Counted from the stretch's first letter, positions 42,343-55,255 are shown. The stretch: 64,000 bases of DNA from Aerococcus christensenii (GCF_001543105.1 NZ_CP014159.1:558001-622000); one strand, 5' to 3'. Program-made: numbers and translations. The notes: a model not told the origin generated them from the letters alone.

Positions 42343-42642
42343 TTAATCCCCACTTTCATCAAAACTATCCGGTACCACAATCATCCCCTCTTGATGACTT
42401 GGTACGTTCTTCATTATTAAATCACGATCGATTCCCTGAGAAGGGATATCTTCACGCATCACATTTTGTAATTTAATTCCATGTGTCATAACCGGCACAT
42501 CTTCCGTTTCTACTTCTGATAGTTGGTCAACCATATCAAGAATTTCAGTAAAACGTTGATTCATTGGGCCGACTTGTTCTTCAGAAAAAGATAACTTTGC
42601 TAATTGCGCAACATGTTTAAATTCTTTTTCACTGATAGACAT
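42343..42642 (-). CDS. gatC: Aspartyl/glutamyl-tRNA amidotransferase subunit C
   Basis: 99 residues: [17 protein letters not shown] at the start and the C-terminal [11 protein letters not shown], as in all GatC. It stabilises GatA and helps it bind GatB. First gene of the gat operon, with AAAGGAGGC before the ATG. It is separated from camS by 126 bases. Confidence 0.93.
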   Translation of the reverse strand: MSISEKEFKHVAQLAKLSFSEEQVGPMNQRFTEILDMVDQLSEVETEDVPVMTHGIKLQNVMREDIPSQGIDRDLIMKNVPSHQEGMIVVPDSFDESGD

Positions 42643-42768
42643 AATTGCCTCCTTTTAAATTCTTTCCTACCAATAGAAATTGGATTACTTTACTAGTTTA
42701 ACATAACTTGAAGCGCCTTTTCACTCTGATGTGAAATTTTCTCACCTTCTTCAAAAATTACCATTTCT

Positions 42769-43899
42769 CTAATATACGACATATTGGAATTGTCCTTGGC
42801 CGGCTCCTCTACTAATCGTCGCCGCTAAATGACCAGCACTTTTGACTTTGATACTCATTTGAAGATCTTTCGGATAGATCGCCTCCAAACTCGCAATCGT
42901 ATGTTGAACTAGCGCAATATTTTCTGTATATCCCGCAAAAGGGACGTTAATCGTAAAGTCTATCCCAATTAACCGCTTATTATCATACAAGCCCACACCT
43001 ACTAAACCACTTAATTGTGGGAAAAAGGACTCAATCTCACTCCTAAATCGAGTAAAGGAAGCATTATCCTCTTCTTTGGGTGGAGTATCTACCCCATAGA
43101 CGATAGATTGACGATTATAGTCTACCCAATTGCCAAGTGAGTTACCGGCATTTGCAACCGACTCTGCCATAAAATTTCCCCCTGCCATACTGTCACTCTT
43201 TCGATTATAAAAGAGCGCAATTTGAACCGGTACTTTTTTGTATTCTTCTTGCTGGCGAATGCGCTTCACTACTTCCTCAGCTAAGTTTTTCCCTGATTGG
43301 AGGGCATCTTCTCTTGAAATCGCTACTTTTTCTTCTTTTCCATCTGAACGGAAGGTATCCTCACAATTCATCGCTAGGGCAATCGTAATGGCTTTTAACT
43401 GATACTGATCGTTATCCTTTTGCAACAAATTATATTCCAAAATACTATTCAGTGGACGTGGCTTAAATTGGTTGCGTTCCTTAGCGTTACTTGCTTCTGG
43501 ATTCAACCCTTCTGGATTTTCCTCACTTTTCGGCTTCAACCATTTAGAAAGGGTATCTTCGGACAAAAGCGTCCCTTCCCTTAAAGTGTATTGCTCACTC
43601 GAGTAAGTGTTTTTCATCAGTTCATACAATCCACGTTCTAAATTTTCAATATTGGCCTGAGTGGTTCGACTGGCTAACATACCACGACTTTCACTCAATG
43701 GATATTTCCCATCTGATAAAGCAGCCGGATAATAAGAAGCAGATAAGGTACTTTTATTGGTTTTCATTTTACTATTACTTTCATTTGTCGTCTGTGACTG
43801 CCCCGCTACACTTTTCGAGAGAGAAGCTGATTGACAAGCGCTTAATAAACATAACATCGAGAGTGCAAGTCCTGTGATCACTTGTTTTCGTTTTTTCAC
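42769..43899 (-). CDS. camS: CamS family lipoprotein (sex pheromone cAM373-precursor homologue)
   Basis: 376 residues. Signal peptide with lipobox LLSAC (Cys22). The mature protein has the CamS landmarks: SASYYPAALSDGKYPLSESR, IALFYNRKSDSMAGGNFMAE, and the closing CamS repeats. In enterococci and staphylococci, processing of the CamS signal peptide yields the heptapeptide pheromone cAM373; the corresponding stretch here would be close to MLCLLSA, which differs from AIFILAS. The protein's own function is unclear. It lies between ligA and gatC, the usual Firmicutes order. Confidence 0.9.
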   Translation of the reverse strand: MKKRKQVITGLALSMLCLLSACQSASLSKSVAGQSQTTNESNSKMKTNKSTLSASYYPAALSDGKYPLSESRGMLASRTTQANIENLERGLYELMKNTYSSEQYTLREGTLLSEDTLSKWLKPKSEENPEGLNPEASNAKERNQFKPRPLNSILEYNLLQKDNDQYQLKAITIALAMNCEDTFRSDGKEEKVAISREDALQSGKNLAEEVVKRIRQQEEYKKVPVQIALFYNRKSDSMAGGNFMAESVANAGNSLGNWVDYNRQSIVYGVDTPPKEEDNASFTRFRSEIESFFPQLSGLVGVGLYDNKRLIGIDFTINVPFAGYTENIALVQHTIASLEAIYPKDLQMSIKVKSAGHLAATISRGAGQGQFQYVVY

Positions 43900-43946
43900 C
43901 GTTATACTCCTTCATTCCTTAATTTGCTACTAATTGTACCACGAAT

Positions 43947-45983
<2,037 letters not shown>

Positions 45984-48425
45984 CTACTTCCAGATTGGAG
46001 CATAAGCAGCTAATAAACGTTTAATGCCTTGCCCCTTAAAGGCAATATCTAATTCTTGATTATTTCCTTCTCCGTTTACCTTGACGACTGTCCCTTCTCC
46101 AAACTTCTTATGCTGAATCTTATCTCCAACAGCAAAGACTAATCTTTCATCCTTACCTGCTTTGGATGTAGAGGGAACTTTTTGTTGAAAGATAGACCGC
46201 TTAGGCTCTTTGCCCTTTCGTTTATGGTTAAGATAGTCTTGTGTCGTTTTAGCTTGTCGATCTTTGAAAGCATACTCTCTTTTTCCAAAGGAATAGCTGA
46301 TCGCTTTCTTTGGAATCATGGCATTGGGATGATCGAGCAGATCACTTGAAATCTCTGACAGGAAGCGTGAGGCAGGATTCATTTGTGTCCGCCCATAAAG
46401 CACCCGTGTAAAACTATTACTCAAGTACAATTTTTTCCCTGCCCGCGTAATCCCCACATAAGCTAATCGACGTTCTTCTTCTAAATCATCTGGATTTTCT
46501 GAAGCACGAGAGAGAGGGAACAAGCCTTCTTCCATCCCAATAATAAAGACCACGGGAAATTCCAATCCTTTGGCTGAATGAAGGGTCATTAAGGTCACTT
46601 CTCCCAAGTCATCTGTGAGATTTTCTTGCATATCCAAATCCGAAACCAAAGCTAAGTCGGTAATAAAAGCAAGCAATACATCTTGATCTACAGATACAGA
46701 AGAGGAGGGGAGTGAGACTTTTTGTAATTCTTCCGAAGTAAACAAGGAATCTTCCTCTTGATGAGCGATTAAAGAGACTGGCTCGACTACTAATGGCGCA
46801 CGACCTTCTTCATCTAAAAGAATATTTCCAATCATCCCTTCATCCTCTTTGAAGCGCTGATCGAACTCTCGCGTGACGGAAAGAAATTCCTCAATATTTT
46901 CAATACGTGTTTCTGATTCTAAAGTATGTTGCTTTTTAAGATCGTCTAAATAGCCACTCTTATCTAAGACTTCTTTCGTTAATTCTGTAATAGAGAGGTC
47001 TGCCCTTTTCTGATTTATAGCTTGCATAAATTCTGCAAATTCTCTCAATGAGCGAGCCGCTTTTCCACTAAAAGGCAGAGGTTCTTTTAGACTTGAGGCT
47101 TGAAACAGACTCACCCCCCTTTCAGCGGCATATTGACTTAATTTATTAAGAGAGGTGGCCCCAATCCCTCGCTTAGGGACGTTAATAATCCGATTAAAAC
47201 TGAGGTCATCTAATGGATTGGTCAATAAGCGGAGATAGGCTAAGATGTCTTTGATTTCTTTACGGTCATAGAATTTTAACCCGCCTACCATCCGATAAGG
47301 AATATTCGCTTTCACTAAATTTTCTTCCATGACACGCGATTGAGCATTGGTACGATAAAGAATCGCCATATCGCTGTATCTCTGATGGTTTACCTTAACT
47401 TCTGACTGAATCTTTTCAAGGACAAAGTGACTCTCATCTTGTTCATTCTGTGCACGATAATAAGTGATCTTATCACCTAGGGGGTTATCCGTCCACAAAG
47501 TTTTATCTTGCCGATTGCTATTGTTCACAATTACCTCATTAGCAGCTTGTAGAATACGTTTCGTCGACCGATAATTTTGTTCCAAACGAATCACAGTGGC
47601 TGTGGGATAATCCTTTTCAAAGGATAAAATATTTTCCATGTTCGCTCCCCGCCAACCATAAATACTTTGATCGGCATCCCCAACCACACATACATTTTCA
47701 AAGTATCCGCTTAAAGCTTTGACCAATCGATATTGTGCTTCATTGGTATCTTGATACTCATCGACATGAATATATCGAAATTTCTCTTGATAATACCGCA
47801 AAATTTCAGGTTGCTCTTCAAATAAACGTACAGTATAGAGAATCAGATCATCAAAATCTAAAGATTGAGCTTCCATCAACCCCTTTTGGTAAGCTTCATA
47901 TACTTGGCCTACCATTTCTTCTATATATCCTGTTCTTTCCTCTTGGTAGTCCTTAACAGAAAGGAGGTTATTTTTAGCATCAGAAATCTGAGAAAGAAAC
48001 ATCTTAGGTTTGAATTGCGTACTGTCGATATTTAAATCTTTCAAAATTCGCTTAATTAAATTTAATTGTTCTGCTGGATCCGCAATGGTAAAAGACCGTA
48101 TTAATCCAATAGCTTCCGCTTCTCTTCTTAGAATGCGCACACACATGGCATGGAAGGTAGATACCCACATGCCTTCAGCCATATCTCCCACGAGCTGATC
48201 TACCCGTTCTTTCATTTCTTTTGCAGCTTTATTCGTAAAAGTGATTGCCAAGATATTCCACGGATTAACTTCTTTCTCTGCCAAAATATACGCCATTCGG
48301 TGAGTAATAACCCGTGTTTTTCCACTGCCGGCACCTGCCATAATTAATAAAGGACCTTCCGTATGCTGGACGGCCTCTTTCTGCTGAGCATTCAATCCCT
48401 TTAATAAATTTTCGCTAGCCAACAT
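45984..48425 (-). CDS. pcrA: UvrD/PcrA superfamily I DNA helicase
   Basis: 813 residues from the ATG at 48425, six bases behind CGGAGG; an upstream in-frame start lies before that site. Motifs: AGAGSGKTRVI (Walker A), ITFTNKAAKEMKER, HVDEYQDTNEAQ, VGDADQSIYGWRGA, VTLMTLHSAKGLEFPVVFI, and AYVGITRA. The C terminus has the RNA-polymerase-binding Tudor-like end (KIQHKKFGEGTVVKVNGEG). A 3'-5' helicase needed for rolling-circle plasmid replication, repair and removal of transcription blocks. Leads the pcrA-ligA-camS cluster. Confidence 0.96.
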   Translation of the reverse strand: MLASENLLKGLNAQQKEAVQHTEGPLLIMAGAGSGKTRVITHRMAYILAEKEVNPWNILAITFTNKAAKEMKERVDQLVGDMAEGMWVSTFHAMCVRILRREAEAIGLIRSFTIADPAEQLNLIKRILKDLNIDSTQFKPKMFLSQISDAKNNLLSVKDYQEERTGYIEEMVGQVYEAYQKGLMEAQSLDFDDLILYTVRLFEEQPEILRYYQEKFRYIHVDEYQDTNEAQYRLVKALSGYFENVCVVGDADQSIYGWRGANMENILSFEKDYPTATVIRLEQNYRSTKRILQAANEVIVNNSNRQDKTLWTDNPLGDKITYYRAQNEQDESHFVLEKIQSEVKVNHQRYSDMAILYRTNAQSRVMEENLVKANIPYRMVGGLKFYDRKEIKDILAYLRLLTNPLDDLSFNRIINVPKRGIGATSLNKLSQYAAERGVSLFQASSLKEPLPFSGKAARSLREFAEFMQAINQKRADLSITELTKEVLDKSGYLDDLKKQHTLESETRIENIEEFLSVTREFDQRFKEDEGMIGNILLDEEGRAPLVVEPVSLIAHQEEDSLFTSEELQKVSLPSSSVSVDQDVLLAFITDLALVSDLDMQENLTDDLGEVTLMTLHSAKGLEFPVVFIIGMEEGLFPLSRASENPDDLEEERRLAYVGITRAGKKLYLSNSFTRVLYGRTQMNPASRFLSEISSDLLDHPNAMIPKKAISYSFGKREYAFKDRQAKTTQDYLNHKRKGKEPKRSIFQQKVPSTSKAGKDERLVFAVGDKIQHKKFGEGTVVKVNGEGNNQELDIAFKGQGIKRLLAAYAPIWK

Positions 48426-48455
48426 GGCAAACCTCCGTTCTTTTAGTACCATACT

Positions 48456-48484
48456 AGTCTATCACGTCTCTTTTATCGGTTCAA
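48456..48484 (-). promoter_or_regulatory. pcrA promoter
   Basis: Minus strand TTGAAC (48479-48484), 17 bases, TAGACT (48456-48461), about 25 bases before the start. Confidence 0.7.
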
Positions 48485-48729
48485 ACCTTACTATGTGCTT
48501 TAGAACTTCCACTTTATTCCTCATTTAAAAAATAAAAAACTTCCTTTTTTTTAAGACGTTTCTTGCTTAAAAACACTCCGCAAAAAGCACTCATTCCTGT
48601 TTTGTCGAATCGCCCGTTTGGATCTTAAAAATAACCTGATAGAGATTCTATTCTTTATGTTTCTTTTTTGACAAAAGGTGGTACGATAGAACAAGTAAAG
48701 ATGCAAATTCCAAAAAAGGAGTGAGGAAC

Positions 48730-51555
48730 GTGAGCATCAAGAAATTGGAGACTAACATCACCCAATCTACCATACCAGAGGAAATTGAAGTCTTAAAAAG
48801 CTTACTTGATGAAACTACCCATAAAATGGTGGGGGATCAAATTTTCAAAAAAATTCAAACCCTCGTCACCCTATCTCAAGAAGCGAACTACACCCAACTT
48901 GAAAAAGAGGTCACTCAATTATCCAATGACGAAATGGTGTTCGTCTCTCGTTATTTTTCCATTTTGCCACTTTTAATTAATATTTCAGAAGACGTTAACT
49001 TTGCTTATGAAATTAATTACCAAAATAATAAAAGTGAAGACTATCTAGGCAAGCTTTCTCTAAGTATTGATAAAGCTTCTCAAAGTAAAAAAGCTCAAGA
49101 AATTCTTGAACACATTAACGTGGTTCCTGTCTTAACAGCGCATCCCACACAAGTTCAACGAAAAACAATTCTAGAGCTAACCAGTCATATCCATAAACTG
49201 TTAAGAAAATACCACGATGTCAAAGCTGGTGTTGTTAACCGTAAAAAATGGATTACTGATTTGCACCGTTACATTGAAATCATTATGCAAACCGATATTA
49301 TTCGTGAGAAAAAATTAAAAGTTAAAAACGAAATCGAAAACGTAATGGTTTATTACAACAACTCTTTGATCCCTGCTATTACGAAACTAACGTCAGAATA
49401 TAAACGTTTAGCAACAGAAAAGGGACTCTCCTTAACCAATCCCAAACCTATTACGATGGGAATGTGGATCGGGGGAGACCGGGACGGGAACCCTTACGTG
49501 ACAGCAGAAACCTTACGCTTATCAGCTTCTGTTCAAAGCGAACTCATTCTGAACTACTATATCGAAAAACTATCCAAACTTTATCGGACTTTTTCTCTCT
49601 CTACTAATTTGAGTAAAATCAGTCCAGAAGTAGAAAAATTAGCAGAGTTATCCTCCGATACTTCTGTCTTTCGTGAAAATGAACCTTATCGAAAAGCCTT
49701 TAATTACATTCAATCTAAACTTATTCAAACCTTAATTGAATTAAAAACAGGCTCTTCACTTTCTCAACGAATTTTAGAAAACAGCCAAATTCTCAATGCG
49801 AATACTTTTGCTAGTTCTAAAAATGCAAGCGTCATTTCGAAGTATCTTCAAACGAAATTTTCAAAAGTTTCTACGACTCTCCAAGTAGAAAAACCAAGCT
49901 ATAAAACTGCTCAAGAATTCAAAAACGACCTTTTAACTATTAAGCAGTCCTTGCTCGACAATGGTGATTCTGCTTTATTAACAGGCGATTTTAGTGAATT
50001 ACTCCAAGCAGTAGATGTCTTCGGATTCTTCTTGGCAACAATTGATATGCGTCAAGATTCCAGCGTCAATGAAGCCTGTGTCGCTGAATTATTAAAATCA
50101 GCCAATATCGTAGAGAATTATAGTGAGTTACCTGAAAGAGAAAAAATTAAAGTTCTTCTTAAAGAATTAACGGAAGATCCTCGTACCCTCTCTTCCACAC
50201 ATGCTGAAAAATCTGAACTCCTTAAAAAGGAATTGGCTATTTTCCAAACAGCCCGCTATCTCAAAGATAAATTGGGCGATGAAGTCATTAAACAACATAT
50301 CATTTCTCACACAGAAAGTGTTTCTGATATGTTCGAATTGGCCATTATGCTTAAGGAAGTCGGCTTACTCGACAATCAAACGGCTCGTATTCAAATTGTT
50401 CCTCTCTTTGAAACGATTAAAGACCTTGAAAACTCAACCGCAATTTTAGCAGAATACCTCGATTACGATATCGTTAAGAAATGGGTAAGTGCTAATAAGG
50501 ACTACCAAGAAGTCATGCTCGGTTACTCAGATAGTAACAAAGACGGTGGCTATCTCTCCTCTGTATGGTCTCTTTATAAAGCTCAAAATCAATTAACGGC
50601 TATTGGAGCAGACCGAGGAATAAAAGTCACCTTTATTCACGGTCGTGGGGGCACTGTTGGACGTGGGGGTGGTCCATCTTATGAAGCAATCACCTCTCAA
50701 CCTTTCGGCTCCATCAAAGACCGCATCCGCTTAACCGAACAAGGCGAAATTATTGAAAATAAATATGGGAACCGAGATGTTGCCTACTACAATTTGGAAA
50801 TGTTAGTTTCAGCTACCATCAACCGTATTGTTCCACATAAGGCTACAGATTCTGATGAAATCGAAGCCTTTGATGAAATCATGGAAGATGTGGTTACTTA
50901 TTCAAACAAAGTGTACTGCGATTTAGTCTTTAATAATCCTTACTTCTATGACTATTTCTTTGAAGCTAGTCCGATTAAAGAAGTTTCCAGTTTAAATATT
51001 GGGTCTCGACCTGCTGCTCGCAAAACCATTACAGAAATTACTGGACTTCGTGCCATTCCTTGGGTATTTTCTTGGTCCCAAAGTCGGATCATGTTCCCAG
51101 GATGGTATGGCGTTGGTTCTGCCTTCAAACACTTCATCGAAGAAAAAGACGGGAACTTAGAAAAACTCCAAAAAATGTATGCCAAATGGCCATTCTTCCA
51201 CTCTCTTCTCTCCAACGTGGATATGGTTCTCTCTAAATCTAACATGAATATCGCTGCTCAATATGCTAAATTAGCCAAAACACAAGAAGTTCGTGATATT
51301 TTTACCATCATTCAAAAAGAATGGCAAACAACAAAAGAAGTCATCCTAGCTATTGAAAAACATGATGATTTCCTAGAAGAGATTCCTTCTCTTCACGCCA
51401 GCTTAGAATATCGACTTCCTTACTTCGATGTTTTAAATTATATTCAAATTGAATTAATCAAACGTCTACGTCATGATGAATTAGACGAAGGATATGAAAA
51501 ACTGATTCATACCACGATTAATGGGATTGCAACAGGGCTTCGCAACTCTGGTTGA
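48730..51555 (+). CDS. ppc: Phosphoenolpyruvate carboxylase
   Basis: 941 residues from the GTG at 48730 (AAAGGAG is nine bases upstream; the GTG at 48721 touches it). Catalytic landmarks: [11 protein letters not shown] (catalytic His), [47 protein letters not shown] and [14 protein letters not shown]. The C-terminal tetrapeptide is RNSG in place of the very conserved QNTG/RNTG, a mild change. It carboxylates PEP to oxaloacetate. That C4 supply could end in fumarate for the extracytosolic reductase at 6.7 kb, but malate dehydrogenase and fumarase are not in view. Single gene. Confidence 0.95.
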   Translation: MSIKKLETNITQSTIPEEIEVLKSLLDETTHKMVGDQIFKKIQTLVTLSQEANYTQLEKEVTQLSNDEMVFVSRYFSILPLLINISEDVNFAYEINYQNNKSEDYLGKLSLSIDKASQSKKAQEILEHINVVPVLTAHPTQVQRKTILELTSHIHKLLRKYHDVKAGVVNRKKWITDLHRYIEIIMQTDIIREKKLKVKNEIENVMVYYNNSLIPAITKLTSEYKRLATEKGLSLTNPKPITMGMWIGGDRDGNPYVTAETLRLSASVQSELILNYYIEKLSKLYRTFSLSTNLSKISPEVEKLAELSSDTSVFRENEPYRKAFNYIQSKLIQTLIELKTGSSLSQRILENSQILNANTFASSKNASVISKYLQTKFSKVSTTLQVEKPSYKTAQEFKNDLLTIKQSLLDNGDSALLTGDFSELLQAVDVFGFFLATIDMRQDSSVNEACVAELLKSANIVENYSELPEREKIKVLLKELTEDPRTLSSTHAEKSELLKKELAIFQTARYLKDKLGDEVIKQHIISHTESVSDMFELAIMLKEVGLLDNQTARIQIVPLFETIKDLENSTAILAEYLDYDIVKKWVSANKDYQEVMLGYSDSNKDGGYLSSVWSLYKAQNQLTAIGADRGIKVTFIHGRGGTVGRGGGPSYEAITSQPFGSIKDRIRLTEQGEIIENKYGNRDVAYYNLEMLVSATINRIVPHKATDSDEIEAFDEIMEDVVTYSNKVYCDLVFNNPYFYDYFFEASPIKEVSSLNIGSRPAARKTITEITGLRAIPWVFSWSQSRIMFPGWYGVGSAFKHFIEEKDGNLEKLQKMYAKWPFFHSLLSNVDMVLSKSNMNIAAQYAKLAKTQEVRDIFTIIQKEWQTTKEVILAIEKHDDFLEEIPSLHASLEYRLPYFDVLNYIQIELIKRLRHDELDEGYEKLIHTTINGIATGLRNSG

Positions 51556-51582
51556 TGCTTATATAAACTTCAAAAATTCAAT

Positions 51583-51641
51583 AAAAAGACCTCCGATAGT
51601 CCTTCAACCGTTCAGGTTGAAAGGCCTCGGAGGTCTTTTTT
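51583..51641. terminator. Bidirectional terminator between ppc and the M20 hydrolase
   Basis: AAAAAGACCTCCGA (51583-51596) pairs with TCGGAGGTCTTTTT (51627-51640); an inner TTCAACC/GGTTGAA arm extends it. T runs on both strands. Confidence 0.92.
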
Positions 51642-51656
51642 ATGATGTAAAACTTT

Positions 51657-52862
51657 TTATTTCAACTCTTGTAATTCTTCCACCGCTTGACGATGTTCTT
51701 CTTTAATCGCTTGTAACGTTTCTGGTTGAGTTAACAAATCTAACCCCGTCAAAGCTAAAAGAGTTGCAGCAATTCGGATTGAATCCAATCCTTTTTCACT
51801 TTTAGCTGCTTCTACAAAGGCTTCAGAATGCCCCGGTACCTCCTTATCTGAAATGGATAAGAAAGGTTGAATGGTTGGAACAGCATAAGATACATTCCCC
51901 ACATCAGAAGAGCCGTGTGCTTTTTCATCAGGTTCTTCGACTTCATTCCCTCTTATTCCTACTTCCTCACAATGACTAAAGAATAAGTCATCAAAAGATG
52001 AGGTAAGAACCATATCATCCACTTTATTCTGGAAGAGTCCAAATTTGAACTCTGCTCCAAACGAATGTGCTGCCCCTTCAGCCACACGTTTCACTTTTTC
52101 ACGCACTTCATCTAAATTCTTGCGATTATCTGCCCGAACATAGAATCGCCCTCTTGCATAATCAGGAATGACGTTAGCCGCTTTTCCGCCATCTAAAATC
52201 ACCCCATGAATACTGATATTGTCGTGACAATGTAACCTTAAGGCATTGATCCCATTAAAAGTCTCAATTAAAGGAGAGAGAGCACTAATCCCATCTTCCG
52301 GTGCTGCCGTAGCGTGAGAAGATTTCCCAAAGAACTCAATATCGACCGGATCATTAGCAAGTAACCGACTAGATTTCCCGGTTGTTGCACTTGGATGAAC
52401 ACAAAGCGCCGCATCTACATCCTCAAAATATCCCTTTTTAACAAAACTTTCTTTTGCTGAGCCGTTCTCTCCGCCTTCTTCCCCAGGAGTCCCATAGACT
52501 CTAATTTCGCCACCGACTTGATCCACTACTTGCTTTAAAGCAGCAGCTGCCAAGCAAGAATAATTGCCGAGGAGATTGTGACCACAACCATGTCCAACCC
52601 CTTCCAAAGCATCATATTCTGCTAAAAAGGCAAGAACTGGTCCGGGCTTCTTTCCCTGATAACGGGCATCAAATCCTGTAGGGTGTCCAGCCACATCTTT
52701 CTTTACTTGAAAACCTTCTTTTTCCAATTGATCAGCCAAAATGCCTTGAGCGTAGTATTCATGGTTACTGGTTTCTGGATGAGCATGAATTAATAAAGCA
52801 TTTTTTTGATAAATAGGAAATTGCTGTTCTATATATTTCTTAATAATAGTATCGTTTGTCAT
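51657..52862 (-). CDS. M20-family amidohydrolase (AbgB/IAA-amino-acid-hydrolase-like)
   Basis: 401 residues. Metal and catalytic motifs: LAEYDALEGVGHGCGHNLLG, YGTPGEEGGENGSAK with the Glu-Glu pair, ALCVHPSATTGK, and FFGKSSHATAAPEDGISAL in the dimerisation domain. Family members remove acyl groups from amino acids or cleave short peptides and aminobenzoyl-glutamate. It follows metQ by 31 bases in an operon under a methionine T-box, so its product is probably methionine from an N-acylated or dipeptide form; that is inference from context. Confidence 0.85.
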   Translation of the reverse strand: MTNDTIIKKYIEQQFPIYQKNALLIHAHPETSNHEYYAQGILADQLEKEGFQVKKDVAGHPTGFDARYQGKKPGPVLAFLAEYDALEGVGHGCGHNLLGNYSCLAAAALKQVVDQVGGEIRVYGTPGEEGGENGSAKESFVKKGYFEDVDAALCVHPSATTGKSSRLLANDPVDIEFFGKSSHATAAPEDGISALSPLIETFNGINALRLHCHDNISIHGVILDGGKAANVIPDYARGRFYVRADNRKNLDEVREKVKRVAEGAAHSFGAEFKFGLFQNKVDDMVLTSSFDDLFFSHCEEVGIRGNEVEEPDEKAHGSSDVGNVSYAVPTIQPFLSISDKEVPGHSEAFVEAAKSEKGLDSIRIAATLLALTGLDLLTQPETLQAIKEEHRQAVEELQELK

Positions 52863-52893
52863 GACCTTTCATCCTTTCCTCGCATTGATGGGC

Positions 52894-53715
52894 TTATTTT
52901 CTTCCGAATTGTTCCCAAGCAGCAATACTTGCCCCTTTAGAAGTTTCTTCAATGACTTTCTTGGTAGACTCTTGTTGGTAGGCAGTGACAATTTTAGCAA
53001 AAATAGGATTATCTTTATCTTCTTTCTTAGCAACAATAATATTCACATAAGGTTTGGAACGTTCGTCTACTGGTTCTAAAAAGAGAGCATCTGATGTTGG
53101 ATTTAAACCAGAATCTACCGCATAGCCACTGTTAATCACTGCAATATCGGTATCTTCTAAGGAACGGGCTGTTTGAGAAGCATTCATTTCTTTAATTTTT
53201 AATGGCTTATGATAAGCAGTAATGTCATTTATAGTAGGGGTAATTCCTGCTTTATCATCGACTTCAATAAAACCTGCAGATTCTAATAGAATCAAAGCAC
53301 GACCACCGTTCGTCACATCATTAGGGATAGCAACTGTTGCGTTATCTGGAATATCTTTAATATCTTTATATTTATTGGAATAGATTCCTAAAGGGGCCAC
53401 AACGGTATTCCCAATAGAGACAAGATCTGTTTTAAATTGATCATTATATTTATCCAAGAAAACTTGGTGTTGGAAAGCATTTAAATCAATTTCCCCTTGT
53501 GCTAAAGCTTGGTTGGGTTGGTTATAATCTGTAAATTTGACATACTCTAATTGAATCCCTTCTTTATCTAAAGAATCCTTAAGACTATCAAATACTCGTG
53601 TATCATCTCCTACGACACCCAGTTTAACTTTATGGGTATCCGTTTTAGATTGTCCGCATCCCGCTAAAGCCACCAAACCTAAAATACTTACTACTACCTT
53701 TTTCCATGTCTTCAT
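52894..53715 (-). CDS. metQ: MetQ/NlpA-family methionine-binding lipoprotein
   Basis: 273 residues. Signal peptide with lipobox ALAGC. The NlpA/MetQ fold is plain: VKLGVVGDDTRVFDSLKDSL, NQALAQGEIDLNAFQHQVFL, VAIPNDVTNGGRALILLESA, and INSGYAVDSGL. It captures methionine or Met-peptides outside the membrane for a MetNI ABC transporter. The metN and metI genes are not adjacent, so it must serve a transporter encoded elsewhere. The upstream T-box supports a methionine role. Ribosome site AAGGAGG. Confidence 0.9.
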   Translation of the reverse strand: MKTWKKVVVSILGLVALAGCGQSKTDTHKVKLGVVGDDTRVFDSLKDSLDKEGIQLEYVKFTDYNQPNQALAQGEIDLNAFQHQVFLDKYNDQFKTDLVSIGNTVVAPLGIYSNKYKDIKDIPDNATVAIPNDVTNGGRALILLESAGFIEVDDKAGITPTINDITAYHKPLKIKEMNASQTARSLEDTDIAVINSGYAVDSGLNPTSDALFLEPVDERSKPYVNIIVAKKEDKDNPIFAKIVTAYQQESTKKVIEETSKGASIAAWEQFGRK

Positions 53716-53750
53716 ATTTTTTCCTCCTTAAATTCCTATCCATTTTTGAT

Positions 53751-54050
53751 AAAAAAAGGCCCTCTACTGCTTACACAGTAAAGGACGACGAATCGTGTTA
53801 CCACCTTTTATTCGGAGTTCAAAACTCCCTCACTCCAACAGCAAAAGTTTGCGATTGGTGCTCAGGTTATCGGTTGAGCTCACCGAGATAGTCTACTTAT
53901 CGACTCGTCTTTCCTCAAAGGCCATCTTCAATGCTGGTTTTCTTGGCCCTTTTCACCCTAACAGGCCTCTCTACAAAGAATCCACACATTTACTTTCCTC
54001 ATCAATGGACAAGTTATCTTTAAATGTTGAAACTAGTTTATCATCCTCTC
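53751..54050 (-). promoter_or_regulatory. T-box riboswitch (methionine specifier) upstream of metQ
   Basis: On the minus strand: a structured leader with AGAGAGGCC near its 5' part, a specifier-loop-like GAAGATGGCC (ATG = Met) at about 53921-53930, and the T-box sequence AAAGGTGGTAACACG at 53808-53794. A terminator follows (GTCCTTTACTG pairing with CAGTAGAGGGC, then seven T, 53786-53751). Uncharged tRNA-Met should favour the antiterminator and switch on metQ and the M20 gene. Confidence 0.85.
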
Positions 54051-54121
54051 TACTCTTAGACAAGCCTTCTCCTGATACCAAGTATTCATCATAACCTATC
54101 GGAAAAATTGATCACACCTTT

Positions 54122-55255
54122 TTATATAATATCTAAGTAAAATTGATTTCCCACATCCAATCCTAACTGTGTAAACTTCAGCCGCCCATCTTGAAGCTGA
54201 AGGAGTCCCGTTTTAAGGTGTTTTTGAACGGCATAGTCGTACTTCTTGAGAAAATCAATTCCAAATTTTCTATTTACTTCTTCAATCGACAACCCTTCAA
54301 TCAAGCGCATATTTAGAATGATATACTCTTGTTCTTTTTCTTCTAGACTCAATTCCATGACAGAATCTGTAGCTATCGGGAGCTGTCCAGCATCAATAGC
54401 TTGAAAATAAGTAATAAAATTATCAACATTATCGAATCGCTTCAATCCAATATTCGAAGAAGCCCCTAAACCTAGACCAAGATAATCTTTTTGTGTCCAA
54501 TATTTTTTATTGTGCTTCCCCTCATAGTGTGGCAAAGCAAAAGAAGAAATCTCATACTGATGATAGCCGGCTTTTTGAAGTTCCTTTTGAAGCAAATGAT
54601 ACATCTTTCGATCGGTTTCATCATCCACCATAGTGATTTTTCCAGATTCTCGCCACTTATAAAAATTTGTATGAGGTTTATACATCAAAGAGTAACAAGA
54701 AAGATGTTTAGGTTTTAAGGCAATGACGTTAGCAATATCCTTTTTCCAAACATCCATACTTTGATAAGGATTAGAGAACATCAAATCCAAGCTAAAATTG
54801 TGACATCCCATCTCTTTCATCAAAGCCACTTTTTCAAAAACAGTTTGCTTATTATGCAACCGTCCCATCATTTTTAAAACTTGATCATCAAAAGACTGAA
54901 CCCCCATGGAGAAGCGATTAATTCCAGATTTTAAATAAGCCTCTAAGTGTTCCCTAGTCACAGATTCTGGATTCATTTCAATCGTAATTTCTGCATCTTC
55001 TGCCACTGTAAAGCAGCGCTTCACACTATCCATGAGCTCTGTCACTTGTTGGGCACTCAAATAAGAAGGGGTACCTCCCCCAAAATAAACCGTATCCACT
55101 AAACGCTTTTCGTCCTGATGGAGTGCTATTTCTCTTTTAAGATAATCGACATAACGTTGACGTAATTTGTCCTGATTATCAAAGGTTAAGAAAGCACAAT
55201 AATTACATCGCTTTTCACAAAAAGGGATATGCAGATATAAACCGAGTGTTTGCAC
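54122..55255 (-). CDS. hemW: HemW-family radical SAM protein (heme chaperone)
   Basis: 377 residues. The N-terminal radical-SAM cluster motif CEKRCNYCAF is followed by VYFGGGTPSYLS, IEMNPES and RFSMGVQSFDD. The HNKKYW motif (about residue 252) distinguishes HemW from coproporphyrinogen oxidase HemN. The C-terminal HemN_C winged domain is present. HemW binds heme and delivers it to respiratory proteins. It is a single gene, ending just before the T-box leader of metQ. Confidence 0.88.
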   Translation of the reverse strand: MQTLGLYLHIPFCEKRCNYCAFLTFDNQDKLRQRYVDYLKREIALHQDEKRLVDTVYFGGGTPSYLSAQQVTELMDSVKRCFTVAEDAEITIEMNPESVTREHLEAYLKSGINRFSMGVQSFDDQVLKMMGRLHNKQTVFEKVALMKEMGCHNFSLDLMFSNPYQSMDVWKKDIANVIALKPKHLSCYSLMYKPHTNFYKWRESGKITMVDDETDRKMYHLLQKELQKAGYHQYEISSFALPHYEGKHNKKYWTQKDYLGLGLGASSNIGLKRFDNVDNFITYFQAIDAGQLPIATDSVMELSLEEKEQEYIILNMRLIEGLSIEEVNRKFGIDFLKKYDYAVQKHLKTGLLQLQDGRLKFTQLGLDVGNQFYLDII

